A stretch of 6,005 nt of DNA. Source: Lentisphaerota bacterium. GTDB lineage: Bacteria > Verrucomicrobiota > Kiritimatiellia > JAAZAB01. The translations under genes and the position numbers were made by a program. The stretch lies in assembly GCA_020201415.1 (NCBI GenBank), contig JAIVGW010000334.1, forward strand, positions 1 to 6,005, in the 5' to 3' direction. The notes under the pieces were generated by a model. That model made no database searches. It was not told the origin of the DNA and saw only the letters and a list, made by a program, of their open reading frames with translations. Positions 1 through 6,005 of the stretch are shown here, one piece after another; positions within the stretch are counted from its first letter, which is position 1, and each line of letters begins with the position of its first letter.

Positions 1-2005
1 GGTCCTTCATCGCGTAGGTTTCGGGGGACTTGCCGCCGGCGGCGTCACGGCCCACCACCACGGGCGCATCCTGACGGGGGTCCGGGGCATTGATCGCGGT
101 TTCCAGTTCGCTCTTCAAATCCGCCAGCGGCACGATTTCATCCAGAATGAATTGGATGCGCTGACCGTAAACGGTGTCCGGGCCGGCCTTGACCAGTGCC
201 TGGTGCAGGCCTTCGCTGAAAGCTACGCTGGCCTTCATGCTGTTGATCCGGGCCTCCTTCAGGTCGGTGCCGGTATCCAGACGCAACCGATTGAAGTCCA
301 GTTCGGCGGTGGTAAAGGCAGCTTTCATTTCCGCGGCAACCGGCCCGTAGAATTCTGTAAAATATTCATTCAGGATGGTCTCGATATCCTGGTCGGCGTC
401 CCACAGGAACCGTGATTGGACGTACAGGTTCAGGTGGTCGCACCCCGGGGCCTTCCAACGGCCCTTGTGCTGGCTTTCCTCGCTGTATTCACCCAAGCAG
501 ATGCCTTTCAAAGCGGCAATGTCTTTAGCCATGGCGTGCGGATGCAAGGCCGGGAATTTGACCGGCCGGCCGTCGTTCAACGTGAACCGGTTGTTATCCC
601 CCCGCATCAGCCGGCCCGGAGCGACTTTCTTGCTCCAGCCCTCGATTTCGCTCCAGTATTCCTCCCATTTCACGGGATCATCCAATAGCGCCCGGCCCCG
701 ATTACAGATGACGACCATCATGTTGGGGGTGAATTTTTCAATACTGTCCGGCGGTTTCACATAGCTGGTGTAGGCGCCGCAGGAGACGATCCGGTCCGGA
801 TGGGTCTTGTATAATTCCCGGGCAATGCGGTCCACGAACCCCCAGACCAGTTCCGAGGCAGTCTTGCCCTGGCATTTCTCGCAACCGCAGATTTTGAACC
901 CGTCGGACGGGAACAACGAGATATGCGGCTCATTGTAGTGGTCGAACATGAACCGTCCGAAATTGACGCATTCCTGTTCCAGTTCGGCGGAGGAATGGCA
1001 GGCCGTGCCGTGGCCGCGGTGTTCCGTGTCGCGGACGCCGCCGTAGAGGGCGTAGTATTCCGGATGTTTCTCCCGCATGGCCTTGTGCCCGTGAATATTG
1101 ACGAGCCCGTGCGCATGGCCGATGTCACCCAGCACTTCGTATGAATTGTTCATACCGAGCCGCCGGGCCCAGATGGTGTGGTCGAAGGGGAATGCCGCGT
1201 AGTTGTACCAGAACCACGAGCGCATGGCGAAATCCGGCTTGCTGGTTTCATTCACTTCCGGCAGGGCAATGGTCTTTATTTCAGGGATGACCTCGCCCAG
1301 GTCGCCCGGCATGTACCATTCCACGCCCAGGGAACGCAGGAAAGCATAGACGGCATTCAGGCTGCCGCCTTCGTCGTGCTTCCAGAAGCCGGTGCCGACA
1401 CCTTCCGCGTAGTAATCGCGCGACCATGTCAAGCCCTTGGGGTTCCAGACGGCCAGGTTGTTAGTACCGTAGCGGTCGCCCATGATTTTGTCGAAGTCGC
1501 GCGGATTCCACCATGCCTTGAAGGCGCTGCGCCAGGGCAGTTCCCACGCCGAATCCGTGTATTTTGCGGTGAGCTTGTCAAATTCTTCCTGGGCGGCAGG
1601 AATGGCGCTAGAAGCGGCAGGGTAGGGCTTGGGCGGATTGTAATCAAAATCGTTACCCAGCAGCACCAGCCAGTCCGGTCCCGAAACCATGCGGAACGCG
1701 CCGTATTGCAGGCCTTCGGCGTTGATTCCCAGCTTGTCCGTATGGGCGCTCTGGCCGACGTAGATGCTGACCGGAACGCCGGCAGCGGGCTCCGTTACGA
1801 TCGGCAGGCGCGCGCCGCTGACTTTTTCCAGATAGTCCTGCAACTCCAACGCGGCCAGACTTACCATACGCGGCCGCTCCGGCGCTATGACGATCTGCGC
1901 CTGCGCCTGTCCGTCCTTCACGATCAGTGGTGCGCTCCAGCCCGCATCAACCCAGGCGCACATACCCGCAAACAACAACAGTAACCCAGCCGGCCAGCCA
2001 CGCAT
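1..2005 (-). CDS. Secreted DUF4838 domain protein (glycoside-hydrolase-like), 3' end outside the window
   Basis: The frame stays open for 668 codons from the ATG at 2005 to the left edge, so the C-terminus is missing. The start is fixed by an AGGAG ribosome binding site (2012..2016) six bases upstream and by a signal peptide: a hydrophobic Leu-rich stretch at residues 5-19 with likely cleavage after A21 or A25. Residues about 30-115 look like the zincin-like N-terminal domain found in GH20 and GH67 enzymes (SLAALELQDYLEKVSGARLP, then IYVGQS). Residues about 205-241 carry the LRSLGVEWYMPGDLGEVIP block typical of DUF4838 (PF16126) proteins. The family's DG...C-x-C-x2-C signature is present with C373, C375 and C378. 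A helical region begins near residue 545 (EYFTEFYGPVAAEM). The family is thought to act on polysaccharides outside the cytoplasm, but substrate and catalysis are unproven. It lies 197 bases downstream of the decarboxylase on the same strand and has its own promoter. Confidence 0.9.
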   Translation of the reverse strand, partial: MRGWPAGLLLLFAGMCAWVDAGWSAPLIVKDGQAQAQIVIAPERPRMVSLAALELQDYLEKVSGARLPIVTEPAAGVPVSIYVGQSAHTDKLGINAEGLQYGAFRMVSGPDWLVLLGNDFDYNPPKPYPAASSAIPAAQEEFDKLTAKYTDSAWELPWRSAFKAWWNPRDFDKIMGDRYGTNNLAVWNPKGLTWSRDYYAEGVGTGFWKHDEGGSLNAVYAFLRSLGVEWYMPGDLGEVIPEIKTIALPEVNETSKPDFAMRSWFWYNYAAFPFDHTIWARRLGMNNSYEVLGDIGHAHGLVNIHGHKAMREKHPEYYALYGGVRDTEHRGHGTACHSSAELEQECVNFGRFMFDHYNEPHISLFPSDGFKICGCEKCQGKTASELVWGFVDRIARELYKTHPDRIVSCGAYTSYVKPPDSIEKFTPNMMVVICNRGRALLDDPVKWEEYWSEIEGWSKKVAPGRLMRGDNNRFTLNDGRPVKFPALHPHAMAKDIAALKGICLGEYSEESQHKGRWKAPGCDHLNLYVQSRFLWDADQDIETILNEYFTEFYGPVAAEMKAAFTTAELDFNRLRLDTGTDLKEARINSMKASVAFSEGLHQALVKAGPDTVYGQRIQFILDEIVPLADLKSELETAINAPDPRQDAPVVVGRDAAGGKSPETYAMKD

Positions 2006-2081
2006 AAGACACTCCTTTATATGATGCTTTCCGCAACGAATACCCGATCACCAACTCTTGTCAAAGACAGCCACAATCAGA

Positions 2082-2097
2082 CACAACTGATGTTGTG
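2082..2097. promoter_or_regulatory. Inverted repeat over the predicted start of the DUF4838 transcript (possible operator)
   Basis: CACAAC-TGAT-GTTGTG is a perfect 6-base dyad with a 4-base centre. It starts two bases past the -10 box and covers the predicted start site, where a bound repressor would block initiation. A further CACAA half-site lies at 2072..2076. Sugar-responsive regulation would suit a polysaccharide-active gene, but the regulator is unknown. The same sequence could form a short hairpin at the 5' end of the mRNA. Confidence 0.4.
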
Positions 2098-2098
2098 C

Positions 2099-2127
2099 AT
2101 TAAATCATTGTCAGGAGCGGCTGTCAA
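2099..2127 (-). promoter_or_regulatory. Sigma70-like promoter of the DUF4838 gene
   Basis: Read on the minus strand, a perfect -35 box TTGACA (2122..2127) and a -10 box TTTAAT (2099..2104, five of six consensus bases) are separated by 17 bases, the optimal spacing. Transcription would start near 2092 and give a leader of about 87 bases before the ATG at 2005. A second, weaker pair lies closer to the gene: TTGACA (2059..2064), 16 bases, TATTCG (2037..2042). This is motif matching only, and the consensus is that of well-studied bacteria. Confidence 0.6.
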
Positions 2128-2202
2128 CGCTCTTATCCATTGTATTAAAGCTCTGTTCTTCTTTGACTGTGTGCAGATCCAGCCCCTCGCGAATAATCCA
2201 GG

Positions 2203-3066
2203 CTAGTCTTCCGCACCCGAACGCACGACGGCGATGCGGGCGCGCACGGGGATGTTCCCGGAATGCAGCCCCGGGGTCTGCCCGTGCAGATCGAAAGCCA
2301 GGCGCACCTGTGGCCGGAAAATCAAACAATGGGTTGAGCCGCCGAAATGAAACATGCCCAGTTGATCGCCCTTGGCCACATGCTGTCCTTCCCGAACGGT
2401 GATTTCGTTGGACGAAACCTCGGACATGCCCACAAACATGCAGCACATCAGCCCGATATCGGGATTATCGGCCTGGATGAAGATCAACGCCCGGGCGGCG
2501 ACCTGGGTGATGTACCCCTGTGATTCGTTGGGACCGGCGGGATCAAAACCTTCCGCCCGCGTCTCGGCATAGTAGGATCCATCCACCAACTGCGTTTTGA
2601 CAATTGTTCCGCTGACAGGACTGTGCCAGCGGTGATAACTCAAGGCGCTGAGAAAGGCCTGATATACCGTGGCGCCCTCGAACTGCTCCACCAGCGGATC
2701 GCCGGCCAGCATATGATAGAGCGAGTAAGGCTGGTCCTTGATCCAGAAGCGGTCGCGCATCTGCGCATTGTATGCCAGACGGTAAGGCGCCGATTCACAG
2801 GCGTTGGCAATCACCCGATCATCATCCGGTGCGGCCACCGGACGCCGTCCCTCCCGGAACCGGCGGGTGAAGAAATCATCCCAGGAAACAAAGCCGTAAT
2901 GGGGCTGGGACGGATCGCACACGAAATCCTCGACAAAAGTCGGCATGGCCGCCATGGCGTCGCGGCCGAACCAACCCTTTTCAGGATCATCACTCAGAAC
3001 GTAACCTGCGGGGAATCTGTTCAAACATCTGCGTAAACAGCATGAACAGTTCCGGATCGTTCTCAA
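2203..3066 (-). CDS. Phosphatidylserine decarboxylase family protein, PsiD-like; catalytic 3' part of a frame-disrupted gene
   Basis: This 287-codon frame ends at TAG (2203..2205) and holds the catalytic core of a pyruvoyl-dependent decarboxylase (PF02666). Blocks in order are WDDFFTRRFREG (62-73), NACESAPY (88-95), YSLYHML (114-120), SYHRWHSPVSGTI (143-155) and GMFHFGGSTH (237-246). Self-cleavage before S244 in GGST would create the pyruvoyl group, and H145/H148 match the family's active-site histidines. The NACES and GMFHFGGS blocks resemble fungal PsiD, an L-tryptophan decarboxylase, and its PF12588-containing relatives more than housekeeping lipid enzymes, which have a PADG motif at the NACES position. 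Substrate is therefore open: a free aromatic amino acid or phosphatidylserine. The ATG at 3066 is probably not a true start: residues 1-about 20 are an out-of-frame reading of the leader frame upstream. Family homology begins at VLSDDPEKGWFG (residue 23). All catalytic residues remain, but the gene as written lacks a middle segment. Confidence 0.85.
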   Translation of the reverse strand: MRTIRNCSCCLRRCLNRFPAGYVLSDDPEKGWFGRDAMAAMPTFVEDFVCDPSQPHYGFVSWDDFFTRRFREGRRPVAAPDDDRVIANACESAPYRLAYNAQMRDRFWIKDQPYSLYHMLAGDPLVEQFEGATVYQAFLSALSYHRWHSPVSGTIVKTQLVDGSYYAETRAEGFDPAGPNESQGYITQVAARALIFIQADNPDIGLMCCMFVGMSEVSSNEITVREGQHVAKGDQLGMFHFGGSTHCLIFRPQVRLAFDLHGQTPGLHSGNIPVRARIAVVRSGAED

Positions 3067-3196
3067 TCAACTCCTGGAACTCCCGCACCACCGGCAGCAG
3101 CTCAGGCGCTCCGGACGGCGCAGCTTGCGGCGCGGCCCAAACATGGCTCAACAGCAAAACCGACGACAAAACCGACCAGCATGCTTTATGATGCAT
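2990..3196 (-). pseudogene. 5' part of the same decarboxylase gene: signal peptide plus start of the PF12588 domain
   Basis: A strong AGGAGG site (3201..3206) precedes the ATG at 3196 by four bases. The 68-codon product opens with a clear signal peptide (basic HHK, hydrophobic WSVLSSVLLLSHVWA, likely cleavage after A21 or A22). It continues with LLPVVREFQELIENDPELF and MFEQIP (residues 34-62), which match the N-terminal region of PsiD-type decarboxylases (PIQEFKAFIESDP and MFEGI in PsiD, from memory). Past P62 the frame gives six unrelated residues and a TGA at 2990..2992. The other frame picks up family homology at once (base 3000 and below), but much further along the domain. I infer this is the true start of the decarboxylase gene, cut from its core by a deletion of about 75-90 codons that also shifts the frame. 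Alternatives are an assembly error or, less likely, a small separate secreted protein. Confidence 0.75.
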
Positions 3197-3283
3197 AGTT
3201 CCTCCTGAAACACCAATCCGTTCCCTCAGGGTTTAACGCGCCAACCAGCGCCACCGAAATCATCAAGCGCAACACGATTAGAC

Positions 3284-3310
3284 GCTATAACGCCCACCCC
3301 ACCCTGTCAA
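3284..3310 (-). promoter_or_regulatory. Candidate promoter of the decarboxylase gene
   Basis: On the minus strand a perfect TTGACA (3305..3310) is followed after 15 bases by TATAGC (3284..3289). The spacer is shorter than ideal and very G-rich. Transcription would begin near 3277, about 80 bases before the ATG at 3196. The location fits, the boxes are moderate, and no other evidence supports it. Confidence 0.35.
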
Positions 3311-3354
3311 TCGGAATCATGGCGTCCTGATTAGCTGAATAATTTTTGTTTTAT

Positions 3355-3385
3355 TATTTCAACATCATGAGTTATGCTATTTCAA
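3355..3385 (+). repeat. Direct repeat TATTTCAA upstream of the DUF4139 gene
   Basis: TATTTCAA occurs at 3355..3362 and again at 3378..3385, with starts 23 bases apart, or about two helical turns. Both copies lie in the AT-rich stretch (3331..3400) that must hold the promoter of the DUF4139 gene. I could not find a convincing -35/-10 pair there; TATGCT at 3373..3378 is the best -10 candidate. The pair could be a regulator site or chance in AT-rich DNA. Confidence 0.3.
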
Positions 3386-3406
3386 GCCATTCGCTATGAA
3401 AAAGAA

Positions 3407-3411
3407 AGGAG
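3407..3411 (+). promoter_or_regulatory. Ribosome binding site fixing the start of the DUF4139 gene
   Basis: AGGAG sits six bases before the ATG at 3418. It decides against an upstream ATG at 3396, which is out of frame, has no comparable site and leads to a short unrelated peptide of about 54 residues. Confidence 0.7.
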
Positions 3412-3417
3412 CGGCGT

Positions 3418-4995
3418 ATGCAGCACATACCCTTGACCATGAGCCTTTGCATGTTACTGGCGGCCGCGCAAATCCACGCCGCCTCAACCGTAACAATATA
3501 CAATCAGAATTTCGGCGTGGTGCGCGACCAGTTGCGCCTGGACCTGAAAAACGGCATTAACGACGTCCTTGTCACGGACATCACAGCCCATCTGGAACCC
3601 GACTCCGTCATTTTGCGGGATCCGGCCGGCAAGCGTAATCTGCAAATTCTGGAACAGAATTATCGCGCCGATCCCGTTTCGCAAGGTCTGCTGCTTTCCA
3701 TCTATGAGGGAAAGGAAATCCCTTTTTTGCAGGGCACCAACGTTATAACCGGCAAAATAATTCGCAGCGGCTACGTGCCCCACCAATCAGGCATGCAGCG
3801 CTATGGCCATGACTACAGGACCCGCCAGATGGCCTACGCCTCCCCGCAGGCCGGCGGCGGCCAGCCGATCATCGAGGTTGACGGACTGCTCCGGTTCAGC
3901 CTGCCCGGCCTGCCGCTGTTTCCCCCGCTGACCGACGACCCGCCTGTGAAGCCGACCCTGCAGTGGCGCATGGAAACCGACAAACCAGGCCCCTTGAACG
4001 CCGAAATCAATTATGTTCTGAAGCCAACCCTGCATTGGCTCCTGGAAACCGACCAGCCCGGCCCTTTGAACGCCGAAATCGCCTACGTGACCGGCGGCAT
4101 GGGTTGGGAGGCCGACTACAATATCCTCGCCCCGGAAGAAGGCGACCTGCTGGAGATCGTGGGCTGGGTGACGATGGACAATCAGACCGGCAAGACCTTT
4201 CAGGACGCGCAAGTCAAGCTGATGGCCGGCGATGTGAACAAAATTCAACCACAGGACCAGGACCGCATGCGGCGGGAAGCCATGGCAGCTCAAGTCGGCT
4301 CAGGGATGCGTCCAACCGTTTCTCAGAAGGATTTTGACGAATATCACCTTTACACACTCAATCGCACAGTCACGCTGCGTGATCGTGAAACCAAACAGGT
4401 GGAATTCCTCCGGGCGGCCGAAGTCCGCTCGGAAAGGCTCTTTGTTTACGACGGTGCCCTGATCGACTGGAACAGTTATCGCGGCCATTCTCCGGAAAAC
4501 ATCCGGCAGGATCGCGCCTTCGGCACTCTTTGCAACCCCAAGGTCTGGGTAATGCGTGAGTTTCAGAATTCCGAAACCAACAATCTGGGCATTCCGCTGC
4601 CGGAGGGACGCGTCAGATTCTACCGTCGTGATTCTGACGGTCTCATGGAATTCACCGGAGAGAACACCATCGACCACACTCCGCGAAACGAAATCGTCCG
4701 CGTTTACACCGGCAACGCCTTCGACCTCATAGGCAGCCGCAAGCGTACGGACTACAGGATCGACACCTCGCAGGACTGGTGCGATGAATCATTTGAAATT
4801 TCCGTCCGTAACCGCAAGCAAAAAGAAGCCGTGGAAATCCGTGTAGTCGAACAACTCTATCGATGGGTAAACTGGGAGATTGTCGAGCAATCGCATCCGT
4901 ATGTCAAAATCGACAGTCAAACCATTGAGTTCCGGGTACAACTTGCGCCGGACGCGGAAGAACTTATCACCTACAAAGCACACTACACCTGGTGA
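3418..4995 (+). CDS. Secreted DUF4139 domain protein with an internal tandem duplication
   Basis: This complete gene encodes 525 residues. It starts with a signal peptide (hydrophobic residues 8-17, likely cleavage after A21 or A22), so the protein is exported. The mature part begins with TVTIYNQNFGVVRDQ, a beta-strand opening typical of this family. Family blocks follow: HLEPDSVILRDPAG (57-70), YEGKEIPFLQGT, GGGQPIIEVDGLLRFSLPG, VTGGMGWEADYN (224-235), LMAGDVNKIQP, FDEYHLYTL, TLRDRETKQVEFLRAAEV, KVWVMREFQNSE, LPEGRVRFYRRD, EFTGENTIDHTP, RVYTGNAFDLIG and a C-terminal VEQLYRWVNWEI. DUF4139 (PF13598) proteins are widespread but have no established biochemical role; the coiled-coil DUF4140 half of MuiA-type relatives is absent. 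Residues 177-200 and 201-224 are near-identical copies of a block I expect only once. The gene is divergent from the decarboxylase and convergent with the helicase-nuclease, so it is probably transcribed alone. Confidence 0.92.
   Translation: MQHIPLTMSLCMLLAAAQIHAASTVTIYNQNFGVVRDQLRLDLKNGINDVLVTDITAHLEPDSVILRDPAGKRNLQILEQNYRADPVSQGLLLSIYEGKEIPFLQGTNVITGKIIRSGYVPHQSGMQRYGHDYRTRQMAYASPQAGGGQPIIEVDGLLRFSLPGLPLFPPLTDDPPVKPTLQWRMETDKPGPLNAEINYVLKPTLHWLLETDQPGPLNAEIAYVTGGMGWEADYNILAPEEGDLLEIVGWVTMDNQTGKTFQDAQVKLMAGDVNKIQPQDQDRMRREAMAAQVGSGMRPTVSQKDFDEYHLYTLNRTVTLRDRETKQVEFLRAAEVRSERLFVYDGALIDWNSYRGHSPENIRQDRAFGTLCNPKVWVMREFQNSETNNLGIPLPEGRVRFYRRDSDGLMEFTGENTIDHTPRNEIVRVYTGNAFDLIGSRKRTDYRIDTSQDWCDESFEISVRNRKQKEAVEIRVVEQLYRWVNWEIVEQSHPYVKIDSQTIEFRVQLAPDAEELITYKAHYTW
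3946..4089 (+). repeat. In-frame 72-base tandem duplication within the DUF4139 gene
   Basis: Unit 1 (3946..4017) and unit 2 (4018..4089) match at 58 of 72 bases by my count, and at 18 of 24 residues. The shared core is ETD-x-PGPLNAEI with KPTL and a Trp upstream. Unit 2 runs directly into VTGGMGWEADY, the usual family continuation, and carries the more typical LLETDQ. Several differences are in third codon positions, so the copies have had time to diverge and both appear to be kept in frame. Confidence 0.9.
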
Positions 4996-5077
4996 TACCT
5001 CACAGCGCGTGGAAGAAGACAACAAGGTCTTTTGAGTATGGCTCTGCGCCGTTTCGATTGCAAGCGGCACAAGATGC

Positions 5078-6005
5078 TCACACAACGACAACTTCCGGAT
5101 CGTCAACGAACATAAGATAACTCTCTATGCTCCGCTCCTCACCAAAAAAACTCTTCAATATTTCCTGATAGCGTGCTATTTGCCTGCGATACTTACAGAG
5201 CAAATCAGACCGTGGCGAACCGGTTTTATAATCAACCAAAGTGATCAGCTTGTCATTAATGATTAACAGATCCACTATGCCCAGGCTGTTTTTATTTGAT
5301 ATATGCTGCTCGCAAAGTTTTTTCCCGGGACGGGACAGAATCTCTGCCACCTTCGGGTTGCTCAGGAATTCATCAAGACATTCACGGTCAGCGGACGGGA
5401 TATCCAGGACATCCGGCAGCTCATGATCAGGTGTAAGGCTTGCCAGTGCGCTATGAATCCGCAAACCACGCTCCATGCCGGCTTCAATCTCAGCCGATAA
5501 AAGCGCCGGATCAGCATCAATATCGTCGGGATCACCCTGGTCAACCGGTCCGGACAAATAACGCCGGTCCAGGCTGCTGCTCGGATCCGGCTCTGTTTTC
5601 TGTGCGGGCTTGCCGTAATCACATGTTTTGCCGAATTCATTGTCTTGCGCGCCTGAAATGGGTTTTTGCATGGCACAGTGAATTTTTGCTCCGAATCCTT
5701 TGAGACATGCGTCCTTGTCGGCCTTTATTACCCATGTTAGCGTGTTGACGGCACGGGTTGCGGCAACATACAGCAAGTTCGCGGTCTCGTGCAGCTCCTG
5801 CTCTTCAGCGTTGGTATTCTTATCAGTCCACATTCCCAATTGCGGCAAGGTTGCCAAAAAAGCCCGTTCTCTTGTGTTAAAATATAGCGGCGTTCCGTCG
5901 GCCGGATGTATCCATACTTCTCCATGTTCCCGTTCCTCCTTCCAGAGAACAAAAACATGACGGAATTCCAAACCTTTAACGCCGTGAATTGTAGCCAGCT
6001 TGACG
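5078..6005 (-). CDS. UvrD-family helicase-nuclease, AddA/RecB-like, C-terminal part
   Basis: The frame is open from the right edge to the TGA at 5078..5080, giving the last 308 residues; the N-terminus lies outside. The first visible residues are helicase motif V (ATIHGVKGLEF, residues 4-14), which contacts DNA and couples ATP hydrolysis. Motif VI follows as NLLYVAATR (76-84), with R84 as the arginine finger. After a variable linker (about 110-165) comes a RecB-type PD-(D/E)XK nuclease: RGLRIHSAL (H184), then GIVDLL (D245), LVDYKTG (D258, K260) and YRRQIARYQEIL (Q275, Y279). All expected metal-binding and catalytic residues are present, so the nuclease looks active. This order matches AddA, the helicase-nuclease subunit that resects double-strand breaks for recombination in the cytoplasm. 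The part after motif V is compact compared with typical AddA. An internal TTG at 5971 lies inside motif V and is not a start. Whether an addB partner lies further right cannot be seen. Confidence 0.88.
   Translation of the reverse strand, partial: VKLATIHGVKGLEFRHVFVLWKEEREHGEVWIHPADGTPLYFNTRERAFLATLPQLGMWTDKNTNAEEQELHETANLLYVAATRAVNTLTWVIKADKDACLKGFGAKIHCAMQKPISGAQDNEFGKTCDYGKPAQKTEPDPSSSLDRRYLSGPVDQGDPDDIDADPALLSAEIEAGMERGLRIHSALASLTPDHELPDVLDIPSADRECLDEFLSNPKVAEILSRPGKKLCEQHISNKNSLGIVDLLIINDKLITLVDYKTGSPRSDLLCKYRRQIARYQEILKSFFGEERSIESYLMFVDDPEVVVV

Noticed and set aside
1178..1984. A 268-codon open frame on the plus strand
   Set aside because: It is fully antisense to the DUF4838 gene, whose protein matches family motifs throughout this span. 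The plus-strand translation shows no recognisable domain and follows from few stops in GC-rich DNA.
2990..3066. Programmed ribosomal frameshift joining the two decarboxylase frames
   Set aside because: There is no clear slippery heptamer, and shifting frames would still leave a conserved middle block missing, so a deletion or assembly error explains it better.
3291..3304. G-rich minus-strand tract as a possible G-quadruplex
   Set aside because: Only three runs of three or more G are present where four are needed.
3396..3417. Upstream ATG followed by Lys codons as an alternative start of the DUF4139 gene
   Set aside because: It is in a different frame, yields a short peptide without a hydrophobic segment, and lacks a ribosome binding site as good as the AGGAG before 3418.
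3787..4293. A 168-codon open frame on the minus strand
   Set aside because: It is antisense to the conserved DUF4139 gene. Its apparent internal repeat is only the shadow of the 72-base duplication.
5015..5032. Hairpin GAAGAC-AACAAG-GTCTTT between the convergent genes as a terminator
   Set aside because: The stem has only five Watson-Crick pairs plus a wobble, is AT-rich, and the T run lies within the stem, so it is too weak to call.

Overview
The window reads as a piece of a GC-rich bacterial genome, most likely from the Planctomycetes-Verrucomicrobia-Lentisphaerae group (Lentisphaerota or Kiritimatiellota-like). This is inferred from gene content: a secreted DUF4838 glycoside-hydrolase-like protein and a secreted DUF4139 protein of the type I associate with those phyla. 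There is no rRNA or other phylogenetic marker, so the placement is tentative.

Layout, left to right. (1) <1..2005, minus strand: the first 668 residues of a secreted DUF4838 protein, running off the left edge. (2) 2006..2202: a 197-base gap holding a strong sigma70-like promoter for that gene, with a perfect inverted repeat over the predicted transcription start. (3) 2203..3196, minus strand: a pyruvoyl-dependent decarboxylase of the phosphatidylserine decarboxylase superfamily. It resembles the fungal PsiD / PF12588 subgroup and begins with a signal peptide. It is split into a 5' leader frame and a 3' catalytic frame, and a middle block of about 75-90 residues is missing at the junction. (4) 3197..3417: a 221-base divergent promoter region with an AT-rich part and a 23-base-spaced direct repeat. 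(5) 3418..4995, plus strand: a complete 525-residue secreted DUF4139 protein with an internal 24-residue tandem duplication. (6) 4996..5077: a short gap between convergent genes. (7) 5078..>6005, minus strand: the C-terminal 308 residues of an AddA/RecB-type helicase-nuclease (motifs V and VI plus a PD-(D/E)XK nuclease), running off the right edge.

Three of the four genes encode predicted exported proteins, and all four seem to be separate transcription units with no translational coupling between intact genes. The helicase-nuclease is an intracellular DNA repair gene unrelated in function to the rest. I see no mobile element, CRISPR array, tRNA, rRNA or recognisable multi-gene system. The items most worth a second look are the signal-peptide-bearing PsiD-like decarboxylase and its deletion junction, the DUF4139 tandem duplication, and the promoter/operator arrangement ahead of the DUF4838 gene.
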